Origin: CAVVYW01 sp963752605
GTDB lineage: Bacteria; Actinomycetota; Thermoleophilia; Solirubrobacterales; 70-9
DNA: 64,000 nucleotides
Assembly (NCBI GenBank): GCA_963752605.1
Contig: CAVVYW010000005.1
Coordinates: 434,001 to 498,000, forward strand
Reading direction: 5' to 3'
In this document: one piece after another, positions 43,589 through 51,308 of the stretch
Numbering within the stretch: the first letter of the stretch is position 1
Layout: each line of letters starts with the position of its first letter
The notes under the pieces: model-generated
The model's input: only the letters and a program-made list of their open reading frames with translations
The model's database searches: none
What the model was told of the DNA's origin: nothing
Made by a program: the position numbers and the translations under genes

Positions 43589-44576
43589 ATGAGGCTGGGG
43601 AGGCGTCCACGAGCTACCTACGCGAACATCACGGCGACGCTGGCGCTGGTCGTTGCCCTGTGCGGGACGTCCTACGCCGCCCTGACGATCACAGGCGAGA
43701 ACGTCAAGGATGGCTCCCTGACCGGCGCCGATCTGAGGGACGGCTCGGTCGGCCCGGCCGACCTCGCCTCGCAGTTGAGGAAGCCGGCGCCGCAAAGAAG
43801 AAGAAGAAGGCCAAGCGCGGGCCCCCGGGGCCGGCGGGTCCCCAGGGCCCACCGGGAGCCAGGGCCCGCAGGGCGCCCAGGGCCCCGCCGGCAGCGCCCC
43901 CGCCTGCCAGGGCAACGGCTCCGGCGACGTCATGGTCGCCGCTGGCGCCGTTTGCATCGACAAGTACGAGGTCGGCGTCTGGTCGTCGCCCACCGGGGCA
44001 ACGCAGATACGGAGCCGGCAGCGACAACTACCCGGCCGCCTGCACCGCCACCGGCCAGGGCTGCAAGGCCGGCACCTCTGGCGAGATCTACGCCCGCTCA
44101 GTCCCCGGCGTCGCCCCCTCGCGCTACATCACCTACTTCCAGGCCCAGCAGGCGCTCGCCAACGTCGGCAAGCGCCTGCCCTCGAACGCCGAGTGGCAGC
44201 AGGCGGTCGCCGGCACGCCGGATCCAGGAGCTGACAACGGCACTACGGGCTGCAGGACTGCACCACCAACTCGGCTGGACCGTCGGCACCGGCTCCCGCG
44301 CGAACTGCGTCTCGAACTGCGGCGCCATGCGACATGGTCGGCAACCTCGTTCGAGTGGGTCGCCGACTGGGTTCCGGACTCGACCGCCTGCCCGAGTTGG
44401 AGCACGTTAGCGACGACCTCATGTGCCTCTCGGGGCCTTCGACCACCGCTACCGCCCCCGGCGCCCTGACTCGTGCGGCAACTTCAGCAATGGCACGGAT
44501 GCCGGTCCGTTCGCGGTCTTCGTCACCAGCCGATCGAGTCGGGAGCCCCAACTTCGGGTTCCGCGGCGCCCGCTAG
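43589..44576 (+). pseudogene. Secreted collagen-like plus FGE-sulfatase (SUMF1) domain protein, many frameshifts
   Basis: ATG 43589 gives RATYANITATLALVVALCGT and SLTGADLRDGSVGPADLA, an N-terminus common in Thermoleophilia. It continues in shifted frames with a short collagen-like GPPGPAGPQGPPG stretch (about 43810-43880), then VCIDKYEVGVWSS, GAGSDNYPAACTATGQGCKAG, NVGKRLPSNAEWQQAVAG, CDMVGN, FEWVADWVPDSTACPS and the end NFGFRGAR. These are consecutive formylglycine-generating-enzyme-like blocks. Shifts fall near 43788, 43862, 44008, 44248 and 44345. About 325 residues if repaired. Confidence 0.7.
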
Positions 44577-44586
44577 TCGTCTCGGC

Positions 44587-44982
44587 CTAAGCGGGCAGGT
44601 CGCGGACCGCGACCGTCATCCGGCTGAGGGCGCAGAGGCGGCCCTCGTCGTCGCTCATCTCGACGTCCCAGATCATCGTCGAGCGTCCCCCGTGGCGCAG
44701 GCGGGCGACGGCGTTGATGTGGCCCTCGGTGATCGGGCGGATGAAGGTGGTGTTGTTCGACATTCCCAGCGCGGCCTTGCCCTCCCCCAGCTCCGCGGTG
44801 GCGCCGGGAGGCGACGCTCTCCGCGAGGGTCGCGTAGACGCCGCCGTGGACGAAGCCGTAGGGCTGCTTGTGGTGCTCGGAGACCGCGAGACGCGCGGCT
44901 GGCCTCCTCCGGCCCGAGTCTCGAGCCATTCGACCCCGGCGAACCCGGCAAAACCCTCGGGAGCGGGACTTTCCTGAGTCAC
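44587..44982 (-). pseudogene. PaaI-type hotdog thioesterase, frameshifted
   Basis: From ATG 44982: MTQESPAPEGFAGFAGVEWL; a second frame gives KQPYGFVHGGVYATLAESVA, holding the hotdog HGG motif; the first frame returns with SNNTTFIRPITEGHINAVAR and ends VAVRDLPA. The pieces align in order with a PaaI/YdiI-like acyl-CoA thioesterase of about 130 residues, so two indels lie at about 44925 and 44815. It belongs to the same region of disrupted frames. Confidence 0.75.
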
Positions 44983-45014
44983 CGCTTAGACGATATCCCT
45001 AGGCTGTTGCGGCC

Positions 45015-46178
45015 TTGGCTCTGACGGACGAACAGCGCGCCATGCTCCAGCTCCTGCTCGAGGGCGGGCAGGGCTATGAGGACATCGGCTCCCTGCTCGG
45101 GACCTCGCCCGACGAGGTGCGCTCGCGCGCTCGCGAGGCGCTCACCGAGATGGGCGGCGCCGATCCCGACGCCCAGGTCGGGCTGACGACTACCTGCTCG
45201 GGCAGGCGGACCCGATCGGCCGCGCCGACGCCGTCCGCCATCTCCAGAACGATCCCGATGCGAATGCCCTCGCCGAGCGGCTGCTCACCCAGCTCCGGCT
45301 GCTGGCGCCCGAAGGCGGAGCTGCCCGAGATTCCCGCCGCGCGCGGCGGACGCAGGGCCGCTGCGCCCCCTCCCCCGCCGCCCGCGGCAGCGCCGCCTGC
45401 GGCGGCTCCCCGACCGCAGCGCTCCGCCTCCTCCGAGTGCCCCCGCCGCGCCCAAGGGTCCCGGCCTCGCGTCGCGGGTGGCGGGCTTCTTCAGCGGTCT
45501 TGGCGGGTGGCGGCAAGCGCCGCACCCAGCTGATCGTCGCCGGCGTCTGCCGCACTCGTCCTGGTGGTGGCAGTCGTGGTCGTCGCCTCGGGGTCGGACG
45601 ACGGCGAGCAATCGGCCGAGGACTGTCCGACCGTTGACACGTCTCAGGCCGAGCAGGCGGGCCTGCCGACGATCCCGCTGGAGGCGCCGGACCCGCCGGA
45701 GGGGGAATGCGCACCGTCGGGTCAGCTGACCCTGGTGGCGAGCAAGAAGCAGCTCGGCATCCAAGTCAATGCGGTCAGTCTCGACCCGACCGCGCAGGAC
45801 GAGGCCTACATCGTCTGGCTCTACCAGACCGACGAGCAATCGATCCCGGTCGCCGCCCAGCCCGCTCCCGACGGAAACCTGACCGCCACCGCCCCCGTGG
45901 CCCAGGAGCTGGCCACGCTGATCGCAAGCGGCGCCTTCAGCTCGGTGAGGATCTCCAGGGCATCCCAGAGCGAGGCCCAGACCGCCGCCCAGGCCGTCGG
46001 CCAGGGGAAGCAGCAGTCTCCCGTGATCGCGTTCTTCGGCACGACGGTTCTGGAGGGCGCACTCCCGCAGCCGCAACCGGGCCAGGCGGGCGGCGGCCAA
46101 GCGCCCCAGGGGCAGGCGCCGCAGGGCGGCCAGGGAGCGCCGCAGGGCGGCCAGGGCGGCGGCAACGGCGCCCAGTAG
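45015..46178 (+). pseudogene. Membrane regulator with HTH-like N-terminus and RskA-like outer domain, frameshifted (paralogue of next gene)
   Basis: It starts TTG 45015: ALTDEQRAMLQLLLEGGQGY, DIGSLLGTSPDEVRSRAREAL, similar to a sigma-4/LuxR-type helix-turn-helix. The frame breaks at about 45188 and again over 45300-45560. After a hydrophobic stretch (VVAVVVVASG) the C-terminus is intact: LVASKKQLGIQVNAVSLDPT, EAYIVWLYQTDEQSIPVAA, with a Gln/Gly/Pro-rich end. The VWL segment resembles the anti-sigma-K (RskA) fold. About 385 residues if repaired. Confidence 0.65.
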
Positions 46179-46191
46179 ACCGTCGGCTCCG

Positions 46192-46965
46192 ATGGCGCTC
46201 AGCGAGGACCAGCGCGCGCTGCTGCGATTGCTGGTCGGTGGCGACACCGAGGAGCACGTGGCGGACCTGCTCGGAACGAGCCCCTCCGACGTTCGCGACC
46301 GGGCCGGCCAGGCAGTCGCCGAGCTGGAGCGCTCGGGCGAGGACCCGGAGCTCGCGAACGCGGCCCGGCAGCGGCTTCACGAGCTCGAGCGGGGCCCGGT
46401 CGCCGAAGCGGCGTCGTCACCTGACCAAGCACCGGCCACTCGGGAGAGGCGGCTCCCCCGTCTGGCCTGGATCACGATCGGCGGCGCCCTCGCCGTCCTG
46501 GTCGTCGCCTTCCTGGTGGTTCAGCTCGGCGGGGACTCGAACGACTCCAGTCCCGCGCCACCGCGCGATCAGGAGGACGTGATCGAGGTCCAGCTCGAGC
46601 CGGTGGCCGGCTCGGGAGCCAGCGGCACCGCCAGGATCGTCCGCGTGGAGGACCTGCCCGCCCTGGACGTCGCCATCTCAGGGCTGGAGCCCAACCGCCC
46701 GAACGAGACCTACGTGCTCTGGCTGCTCGGCTCCGGGGACGAAGGACTGCCGATCGCCTTCCGCGACGTCGGTCCCGACGGCCAGTTCGTCGGCCGAACC
46801 AGGGTTCCGGCGGCCGCGTCCGGACTGCTCCCCAGCATCGACTTCATCGACCTCTCGCTTGCCCGCGACGAGGAGGCCACCGCCGCGGTCAGGGTCGCCA
46901 CGCAGAACAGCACGCTCCCGGCTCACGTCGGGAAGACCGTCGTGCGTGGCCGCCTCCCCGGCTGA
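46192..46965 (+). CDS. Membrane regulator: HTH-like N-terminus, one helix, RskA-like outer domain
   Basis: 257 intact residues. Residues 1-50 (LSEDQRALLRLLVGGDTEEH, VADLLGTSPSDVRDRAGQAV) look like a sigma-region-4/LuxR helix-turn-helix. A linker leads to one helix (LAWITIGGALAVLVVAFLVVQL, about 92-113). The outer domain has VEDLPALDVAISGLEPNRPN and ETYVLWLLGSGDEGLPIAF, as in anti-sigma-K RskA. It follows its frameshifted paralogue by 13 bases. The two halves suggest a one-component membrane regulator; no sigma factor gene is adjacent. Confidence 0.78.
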   Translation: MALSEDQRALLRLLVGGDTEEHVADLLGTSPSDVRDRAGQAVAELERSGEDPELANAARQRLHELERGPVAEAASSPDQAPATRERRLPRLAWITIGGALAVLVVAFLVVQLGGDSNDSSPAPPRDQEDVIEVQLEPVAGSGASGTARIVRVEDLPALDVAISGLEPNRPNETYVLWLLGSGDEGLPIAFRDVGPDGQFVGRTRVPAAASGLLPSIDFIDLSLARDEEATAAVRVATQNSTLPAHVGKTVVRGRLPG

Positions 46966-48561
46966 CTAGCCCGTCAGCAGCTTGCCGGGATTCATGATCC
47001 CAGCGGGGTCGAGCCGCTCCTTGACGGCGCGTAGCGCCTCGAGCCCGATCTCCCCCACCTCCGCGGGCATGTAGGGGGCGTGGTCACGGCCGATCGCGTG
47101 GTGGTGGGTGATCGTCCCCTCGGCGGCGAGGATCGCCTCGCAGGCGGCCCGCTTGGCCTCGCGCCACTGCTCGATCTCCTCGCCGCGCCGGGCTTTGGCG
47201 AGGAACGTGAAGTAGAGCGAGGCGCCGTCGGGGTAGGCGTGCGAGAGGTGGCAGTAGACCAGCGAGCGCTCCCCCAGCGCTCCCTTCAGGGCGTCGCGGA
47301 CGCCCCCGTACAGCTCGCCGAGCCGGCTCCAGGTGTGGGCCGTCTCGAGCGTCTCCACCATCACGCCGAGGTCGAGCAGCCCGTCACGCAGGTACGGCCC
47401 GTCGTAGCGGGTCCGGGCCCAGGCGTTTCCGGCGGTGGACCCGAGCGCCGCCGCGCCCCCGGCCCGCAGGCGCCGCCCCGCCAGGGAGCGCCGCCGGCGG
47501 ACCGCCTCGCGCTCCCCCTCCCAGCCGAGGATGATCAGGCAGCCGCCGCGCCGCCGGCGCAGTGCGAGGTAGGCGTCGAGCGCCCGCTTCTGGACCCCCT
47601 GTCTGCCGGAGAGGTCCATCGCGACCCGGGTCTCCTCCTCGTCGGAGAGCCGGACGACATCCGGAAGCTCATGGTGCTGAGCGAGCTCGCGGACGATCTC
47701 CCGCCCCGACTCGAAGTCGGAGGCCACCCAGCCCTCGTAGGAACGCAGCGCCGGCGCCGGTCGGACCCTGCACGCGACCTCCGTGATCACCCCCAGCGTC
47801 CCCTCGGACCCGAGCACCAGCTCGCGCAGGGACGGCCCCGCCGCCGTATGGGGCACGTCGCGGGTTCGCAACGCGCCGGCCGGAGCGGCCAGCTCGATCC
47901 CGGTCACCAGCTCGTCGAAGCGCCCGTAGCCGCTCGAGGCCTGGCCCGCGGAGCGGGTCGCCGCGTAGCCGCCGATCGTCGCCTCCTCGTAGGACTGCGG
48001 GAAGTGGCCGAGGGTCACGCCGAGCTCGCCCAGCGCGGCCTCCGCCTCGGGCCCGCGCAGCCCGGGTCCAAGCCGGGCGGTCAGCGAGGTCCGGTCGAGG
48101 TCCACGTCCCGAAGGCGCTGGAGATCGAGGGAGACGACCGCGGCATGGCCCCCCGCCACGGCGTCGAGCCCGCCGACGACGCTGGTGCCCCCGCCGTAGG
48201 GGACCACGGCGACGCCGGCGCGGGCGCAGGCGTCGAGCACCGCCGCGACCCCGGCGGCGTCCGGTGGGCTGACCACGGCATCCGGCGCCGACTCGAGGGT
48301 GCCCGAGCGGAGCCGGATCAGATCGGGATAGCTGCGGCCCGCGGAGCGGCGCAGGCGGTCCTCCACCCCGGTCGCCACCTCCCCCGCCGCGCGCCGCACC
48401 TCCTCCGGGATCGGACGCGGCTCGGGCAGCGACACCCGCTCGAGCGCGGCGTGCTCGCGCGCGTCGCCGGGCTCGACGCCCAGCTCCTCGCGCAGCGCCG
48501 CCACGGCCGTCTCGGGAAGCTCGAGCCGGCGGTCCGGGTCCCCCCAGCCCCACCACTTCAT
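46966..48561 (-). CDS. FAD-binding oxidase, alkyldihydroxyacetonephosphate synthase-like
   Basis: 531 residues from ATG 48561 (MKWWGWGDP, a conserved AGPS start). The FAD-binding VAO fold shows VVPYGGGTSVVGGLDA and GYAATRSAGQASSGYGRFDELVTG, and the C-terminus has GTITHHHAIGRDHAPYM, the AGPS His cluster, then LDPAGIMNPGKLL. AGPS swaps an acyl for an alkyl chain to make ether lipid precursors; bacterial relatives may have other substrates. It forms an operon with the SRPBCC gene eight bases upstream. Confidence 0.9.
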   Translation of the reverse strand: MKWWGWGDPDRRLELPETAVAALREELGVEPGDAREHAALERVSLPEPRPIPEEVRRAAGEVATGVEDRLRRSAGRSYPDLIRLRSGTLESAPDAVVSPPDAAGVAAVLDACARAGVAVVPYGGGTSVVGGLDAVAGGHAAVVSLDLQRLRDVDLDRTSLTARLGPGLRGPEAEAALGELGVTLGHFPQSYEEATIGGYAATRSAGQASSGYGRFDELVTGIELAAPAGALRTRDVPHTAAGPSLRELVLGSEGTLGVITEVACRVRPAPALRSYEGWVASDFESGREIVRELAQHHELPDVVRLSDEEETRVAMDLSGRQGVQKRALDAYLALRRRRGGCLIILGWEGEREAVRRRRSLAGRRLRAGGAAALGSTAGNAWARTRYDGPYLRDGLLDLGVMVETLETAHTWSRLGELYGGVRDALKGALGERSLVYCHLSHAYPDGASLYFTFLAKARRGEEIEQWREAKRAACEAILAAEGTITHHHAIGRDHAPYMPAEVGEIGLEALRAVKERLDPAGIMNPGKLLTG

Positions 48562-48569
48562 CTGGGCGC

Positions 48570-49049
48570 TCAGCTCGCCGCTCCCTCGAGGCTGCGATCG
48601 GTGCCGACCGCGCCCTCGAGCCCGTTGAGGGCCTCGCTCAGGATGCGGCCGGTGGCACGCCTGAACATGAAGCCGCCGAGGCGGTTGAGGCCACGGAGCT
48701 GCAGCTCTCGGGCGAGCGTGACCTCGGTTTCGGGCCCCTGCGGATCGAGGTAGATCTCGGTCGAGGAGCCCTTGAGCGTCTTCGCGTACGGGGTCCCCTC
48801 GACCAGCTGCTCGAACAGATAGCGCTCCTCCTGGGCGGCGCTGGTGCAGCGGTAGTCGGTCCGCACGCCGCGACCGTCCTTGGTCTCGAGGACCTGGGTC
48901 CACTTGCGCCCGGTCGGGTCGCCGCTGGTCACGTTCTCCACCCGGCTCGTCCCCGGCCACCAGCGGGGCAGGTGGTAGGGATCGGAGATGACGGACCAGA
49001 TTGCGCCGGCCGAGGCGGGGATGCGGCGCCGACGAACCACGCGCGGCAC
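48570..49049 (-). CDS. SRPBCC family (polyketide cyclase/START-like) protein
   Basis: 159 residues. RRIPASAGAIWSVISDPYHLPRWWPG is the standard START-like opening, with TRVENV-type beta strands and a C-terminal helix (GFMFRRATGRILSEALNGLEG). The cavity should hold a hydrophobic ligand, plausibly a lipid given the AGPS-like neighbour. GTG 49049. It ends eight bases before the AGPS-like gene. Confidence 0.88.
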   Translation of the reverse strand: MPRVVRRRRIPASAGAIWSVISDPYHLPRWWPGTSRVENVTSGDPTGRKWTQVLETKDGRGVRTDYRCTSAAQEERYLFEQLVEGTPYAKTLKGSSTEIYLDPQGPETEVTLARELQLRGLNRLGGFMFRRATGRILSEALNGLEGAVGTDRSLEGAAS

Positions 49050-49056
49050 GGCGGCC

Positions 49057-49797
49057 TTACTCCTCGCCGGTCAGCTTGCGCAGGTCGCGGACCAGCAGCA
49101 GATTGGTGAGGTTGCTGCAGGTCGCCGCCAGCGTCTCCAGATTGTCGATCGCCTCCCGCCGGCGCGCGTGATTGGAGGACCGCAGGGCCGGGCGGACGAC
49201 GGCCTCGATCAGTGCCGCCTCGCGATCCGCCGAGGTCCGCAGCACCTTGAGGTTGCGGCCGCCGACGCCGAATCGCGCGAGCTCGGCGGCCGACTTGATG
49301 ATCTCGCGGTCGGTCTCGTCGTAGAGCTTGTGGCCGTCGACGTTCTGGGGCTGCACCAGGCGCCACTCCTCCAGCTCCTTGATCAGCTCCGGGCCGACGC
49401 CCGTCTGCTCGACCAGCTCCTCGAGCTCGAGCAGCGAGCCCTTCCCCGAATCCACGCTGACGGCCCGCCGCATGGAGGCGGCGCTGCCCTTACCGCCCTT
49501 GCGGCTCCCAGCGGCCAGTTCCTGGCGGATCACTCTCAGCGGCAGGAACTCATCGCGCTGCATCCGGAGGATCTCGCGCAGGCGCTCGACGTCGGCCTGG
49601 CTGTAGAGGCGGTAGCCGCCGGGGGTGCGGCGCGGGGAGAGCAGCTTCTGGTCCTCGAGGTAGCGGATCTTCGAGATCGAGATGTCGTCGAACTCGCGGC
49701 CGAGGATCTTGGCGACCGCGCCGATCGTCAGCGCCTTGCGCGTGGAGGCGCCGTCGGCGCCCTCCAGTCGCTCCGCTTTTGTCTGCGAGCTCTCCAC
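49057..49797 (-). CDS. MerR-family regulator, FtsR/Rv1828-like
   Basis: 246 residues. The winged helix (LTIGAVAKILGREFDDISIS, then KIRYLEDQKLLSPRRTPGGYRLYSQADVERLREI) is at the N-terminus. The C-terminal half (VGPELIKELEEWRLVQPQNV onwards) looks like a second MerR-like domain, as in mycobacterial Rv1828. In mycobacteria that gene also lies beside the FHA gene garA, as here. The family controls cell-division genes in corynebacteria. GTG 49797 overlaps the FHA gene stop by one base. Confidence 0.88.
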   Translation of the reverse strand: MESSQTKAERLEGADGASTRKALTIGAVAKILGREFDDISISKIRYLEDQKLLSPRRTPGGYRLYSQADVERLREILRMQRDEFLPLRVIRQELAAGSRKGGKGSAASMRRAVSVDSGKGSLLELEELVEQTGVGPELIKELEEWRLVQPQNVDGHKLYDETDREIIKSAAELARFGVGGRNLKVLRTSADREAALIEAVVRPALRSSNHARRREAIDNLETLAATCSNLTNLLLVRDLRKLTGEE

Positions 49798-50267
49798 TAC
49801 TTCTCCAGGTAGCTCAGCTTGTACTTGCCGATCTGGATCTCGTCGCCGTCCTCGAGCTGGTGGGACTCGATGCGCTGGCGGTTCACGTAGGTCCCGTTCA
49901 GCGACCCCAGGTCGTCGATATAGAGGCCGTCCTGGCGCCGGACCAGCAGGGCGTGGTTGCGGGAGACGGTGACGTCGTCGAGGAAGACGCCCGCGTCGGG
50001 CGTACGCCCGATCGAGACGCGCTCATCCTCCAAGGTGAAGCTCTCCCCCGCCCTGCCGCCGCCCGACCTGATGACGAGCGCCGCACCATGTCTGTCCACC
50101 ACCTCGTCGATGTCGACTGGTTGCATCTCGCCCGACTCGTCGACCGTGTAGGTCATCGTGGTCGGCTCGTCGCCCCCCTCGGGTCGGGACAGGTACGCGC
50201 CGCACTTCTGGCAGTAGTTCGCCCCCTCGGCGTTGACGAACCCGCACTCGGGACAGTGGACGGCCAC
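49797..50267 (-). CDS. FHA-domain protein with N-terminal zinc ribbon (GarA/OdhI-like)
   Basis: 156 residues. The zinc ribbon is CPECGFVNAEGANYCQKC. A flexible Thr-rich segment (PTTMTYTVDESGE) may be a kinase target, like the ETT motif of GarA. The FHA domain has VSIGRTPDAGVFLDDVTVSRNHALLV and LGSLNGTYVNRQRIE. GarA/OdhI switch 2-oxoglutarate dehydrogenase when phosphorylated by Ser/Thr kinases. The order FHA then MerR is the same as in mycobacteria. Confidence 0.9.
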   Translation of the reverse strand: MAVHCPECGFVNAEGANYCQKCGAYLSRPEGGDEPTTMTYTVDESGEMQPVDIDEVVDRHGAALVIRSGGGRAGESFTLEDERVSIGRTPDAGVFLDDVTVSRNHALLVRRQDGLYIDDLGSLNGTYVNRQRIESHQLEDGDEIQIGKYKLSYLEK

Positions 50268-50281
50268 CGCTCGCCCGCGGT

Positions 50282-50611
50282 CTAGGTCGGAGGGTTGGAC
50301 GGGGGCTTGGACGGCGCTTCGTGTCTGCCCGCCAGAATCTCGCTGAGGCGCTCGACGTCGTCGCCCTTGATCAGGCTCTCGCCCTCGGGACGGCTCTCGC
50401 GCAGCCTGTTGACCAGCTCGGCGCGCAGGATGTCGATCTGGCCGTGCAGGATGCGACGGCGGTAGGAGACCTCATGCTCCTCCGTCGTCAGCTTCTCGAT
50501 CAGCTCCTTGAGCTCCTCGTCGTTCATGGAGCCGATATCCGGGAATGTCTCCTCTCCCTCCAAGGGTTCCTCCGCGTTAGGGACTGGGGCCGGGATTATA
50601 GGTGTGGGCAC
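50282..50611 (-). CDS. rsiG: RsiG-like c-di-GMP-binding anti-sigma factor
   Basis: 109 residues, mostly helical. The helix EEHEVSYRRRILHGQIDILR fits the RsiG motif E(X)3S(X)2R(X)3Q(X)3D as E45-S49-R52-H56-D60, so only Gln is changed (to His). RsiG holds the sporulation/motility sigma factor WhiG/FliA when c-di-GMP is bound. A single motif implies a homodimer, as described for Rubrobacter. GTG 50611; MNDEEL at residue 29 is an alternative. No sigma gene is adjacent. Confidence 0.8.
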   Translation of the reverse strand: MPTPIIPAPVPNAEEPLEGEETFPDIGSMNDEELKELIEKLTTEEHEVSYRRRILHGQIDILRAELVNRLRESRPEGESLIKGDDVERLSEILAGRHEAPSKPPSNPPT

Positions 50612-50643
50612 GCTACCTCAACCGCGGCTTGAAGGTTCGGCAC

Positions 50644-51297
50644 CTATGTTGCAGCCAGCCGGTTGAGGCCCGTGCGCACGTAGACCACCGTCGCGAAGAC
50701 CGCCAGGACGACACCGACGACGAACATCACATCCCAGACGACGCTCTCGACGACCATCGCGAAGAAGATCGCCCCCATGATCGGGAAGACCGAGATCCGG
50801 CCGAACCAGTTGATCTCGATGCTCTCCCCCCGGCGCAGGTAGTACTGGCCCATCGCGAGCATGAGCAGCTCCCGCGCCGCCAGCACGGCGATCGCCCAGC
50901 GCGGCAGCAGCTCGAAGTGCCAGCAAACGACGGCGCCCGAGAGGATCGTGATCCGGTCGACGATCGGGTCAAGCAGGGCGCCGAGCCGGCTGTACTGGCC
51001 CGTCGCGCGGGCGACGAACCCGTCCACATAGTCCCCCGCCGCGATCAGCCAGAAGATCGTCGCGGCCACGGCGTCGTGGCCATCGCCCGAGTCCAGGGCG
51101 ATCACCAGGAATACCGGGATAGCCGCGAGCCGGATGTAGCCGATCAAATTCGGGATCGTCCACGGGCGCAGCGGCTGGCCAGGGCGCGTCTCGCGCGGCG
51201 GCGGGCCCGATCGGTCGAGACCGAGTCGCTGGCGAATGGTGGGCCGGCTCCGCCCGCGCACCCGTTTGCGTAAGGATTGCCCGCGGCGACTGGCCAT
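50644..51297 (-). CDS. pgsA: CDP-alcohol phosphatidyltransferase (PgsA-like)
   Basis: 217 residues from ATG 51297 (MASRRGQSL). After a basic Pro-rich N-terminus are about five membrane helices. The catalytic motif D(x2)DG(x2)AR(x8)G(x3)D(x3)D is in AAGDYVDGFVARATGQYSRL and GALLDPIVDRI. It makes phosphatidylglycerophosphate or a similar phospholipid from CDP-diacylglycerol. It diverges from proS with only 11 bases between start codons. Confidence 0.9.
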   Translation of the reverse strand: MASRRGQSLRKRVRGRSRPTIRQRLGLDRSGPPPRETRPGQPLRPWTIPNLIGYIRLAAIPVFLVIALDSGDGHDAVAATIFWLIAAGDYVDGFVARATGQYSRLGALLDPIVDRITILSGAVVCWHFELLPRWAIAVLAARELLMLAMGQYYLRRGESIEINWFGRISVFPIMGAIFFAMVVESVVWDVMFVVGVVLAVFATVVYVRTGLNRLAAT

Positions 51298-51308
51298 CGG
51301 ACGAGCAT

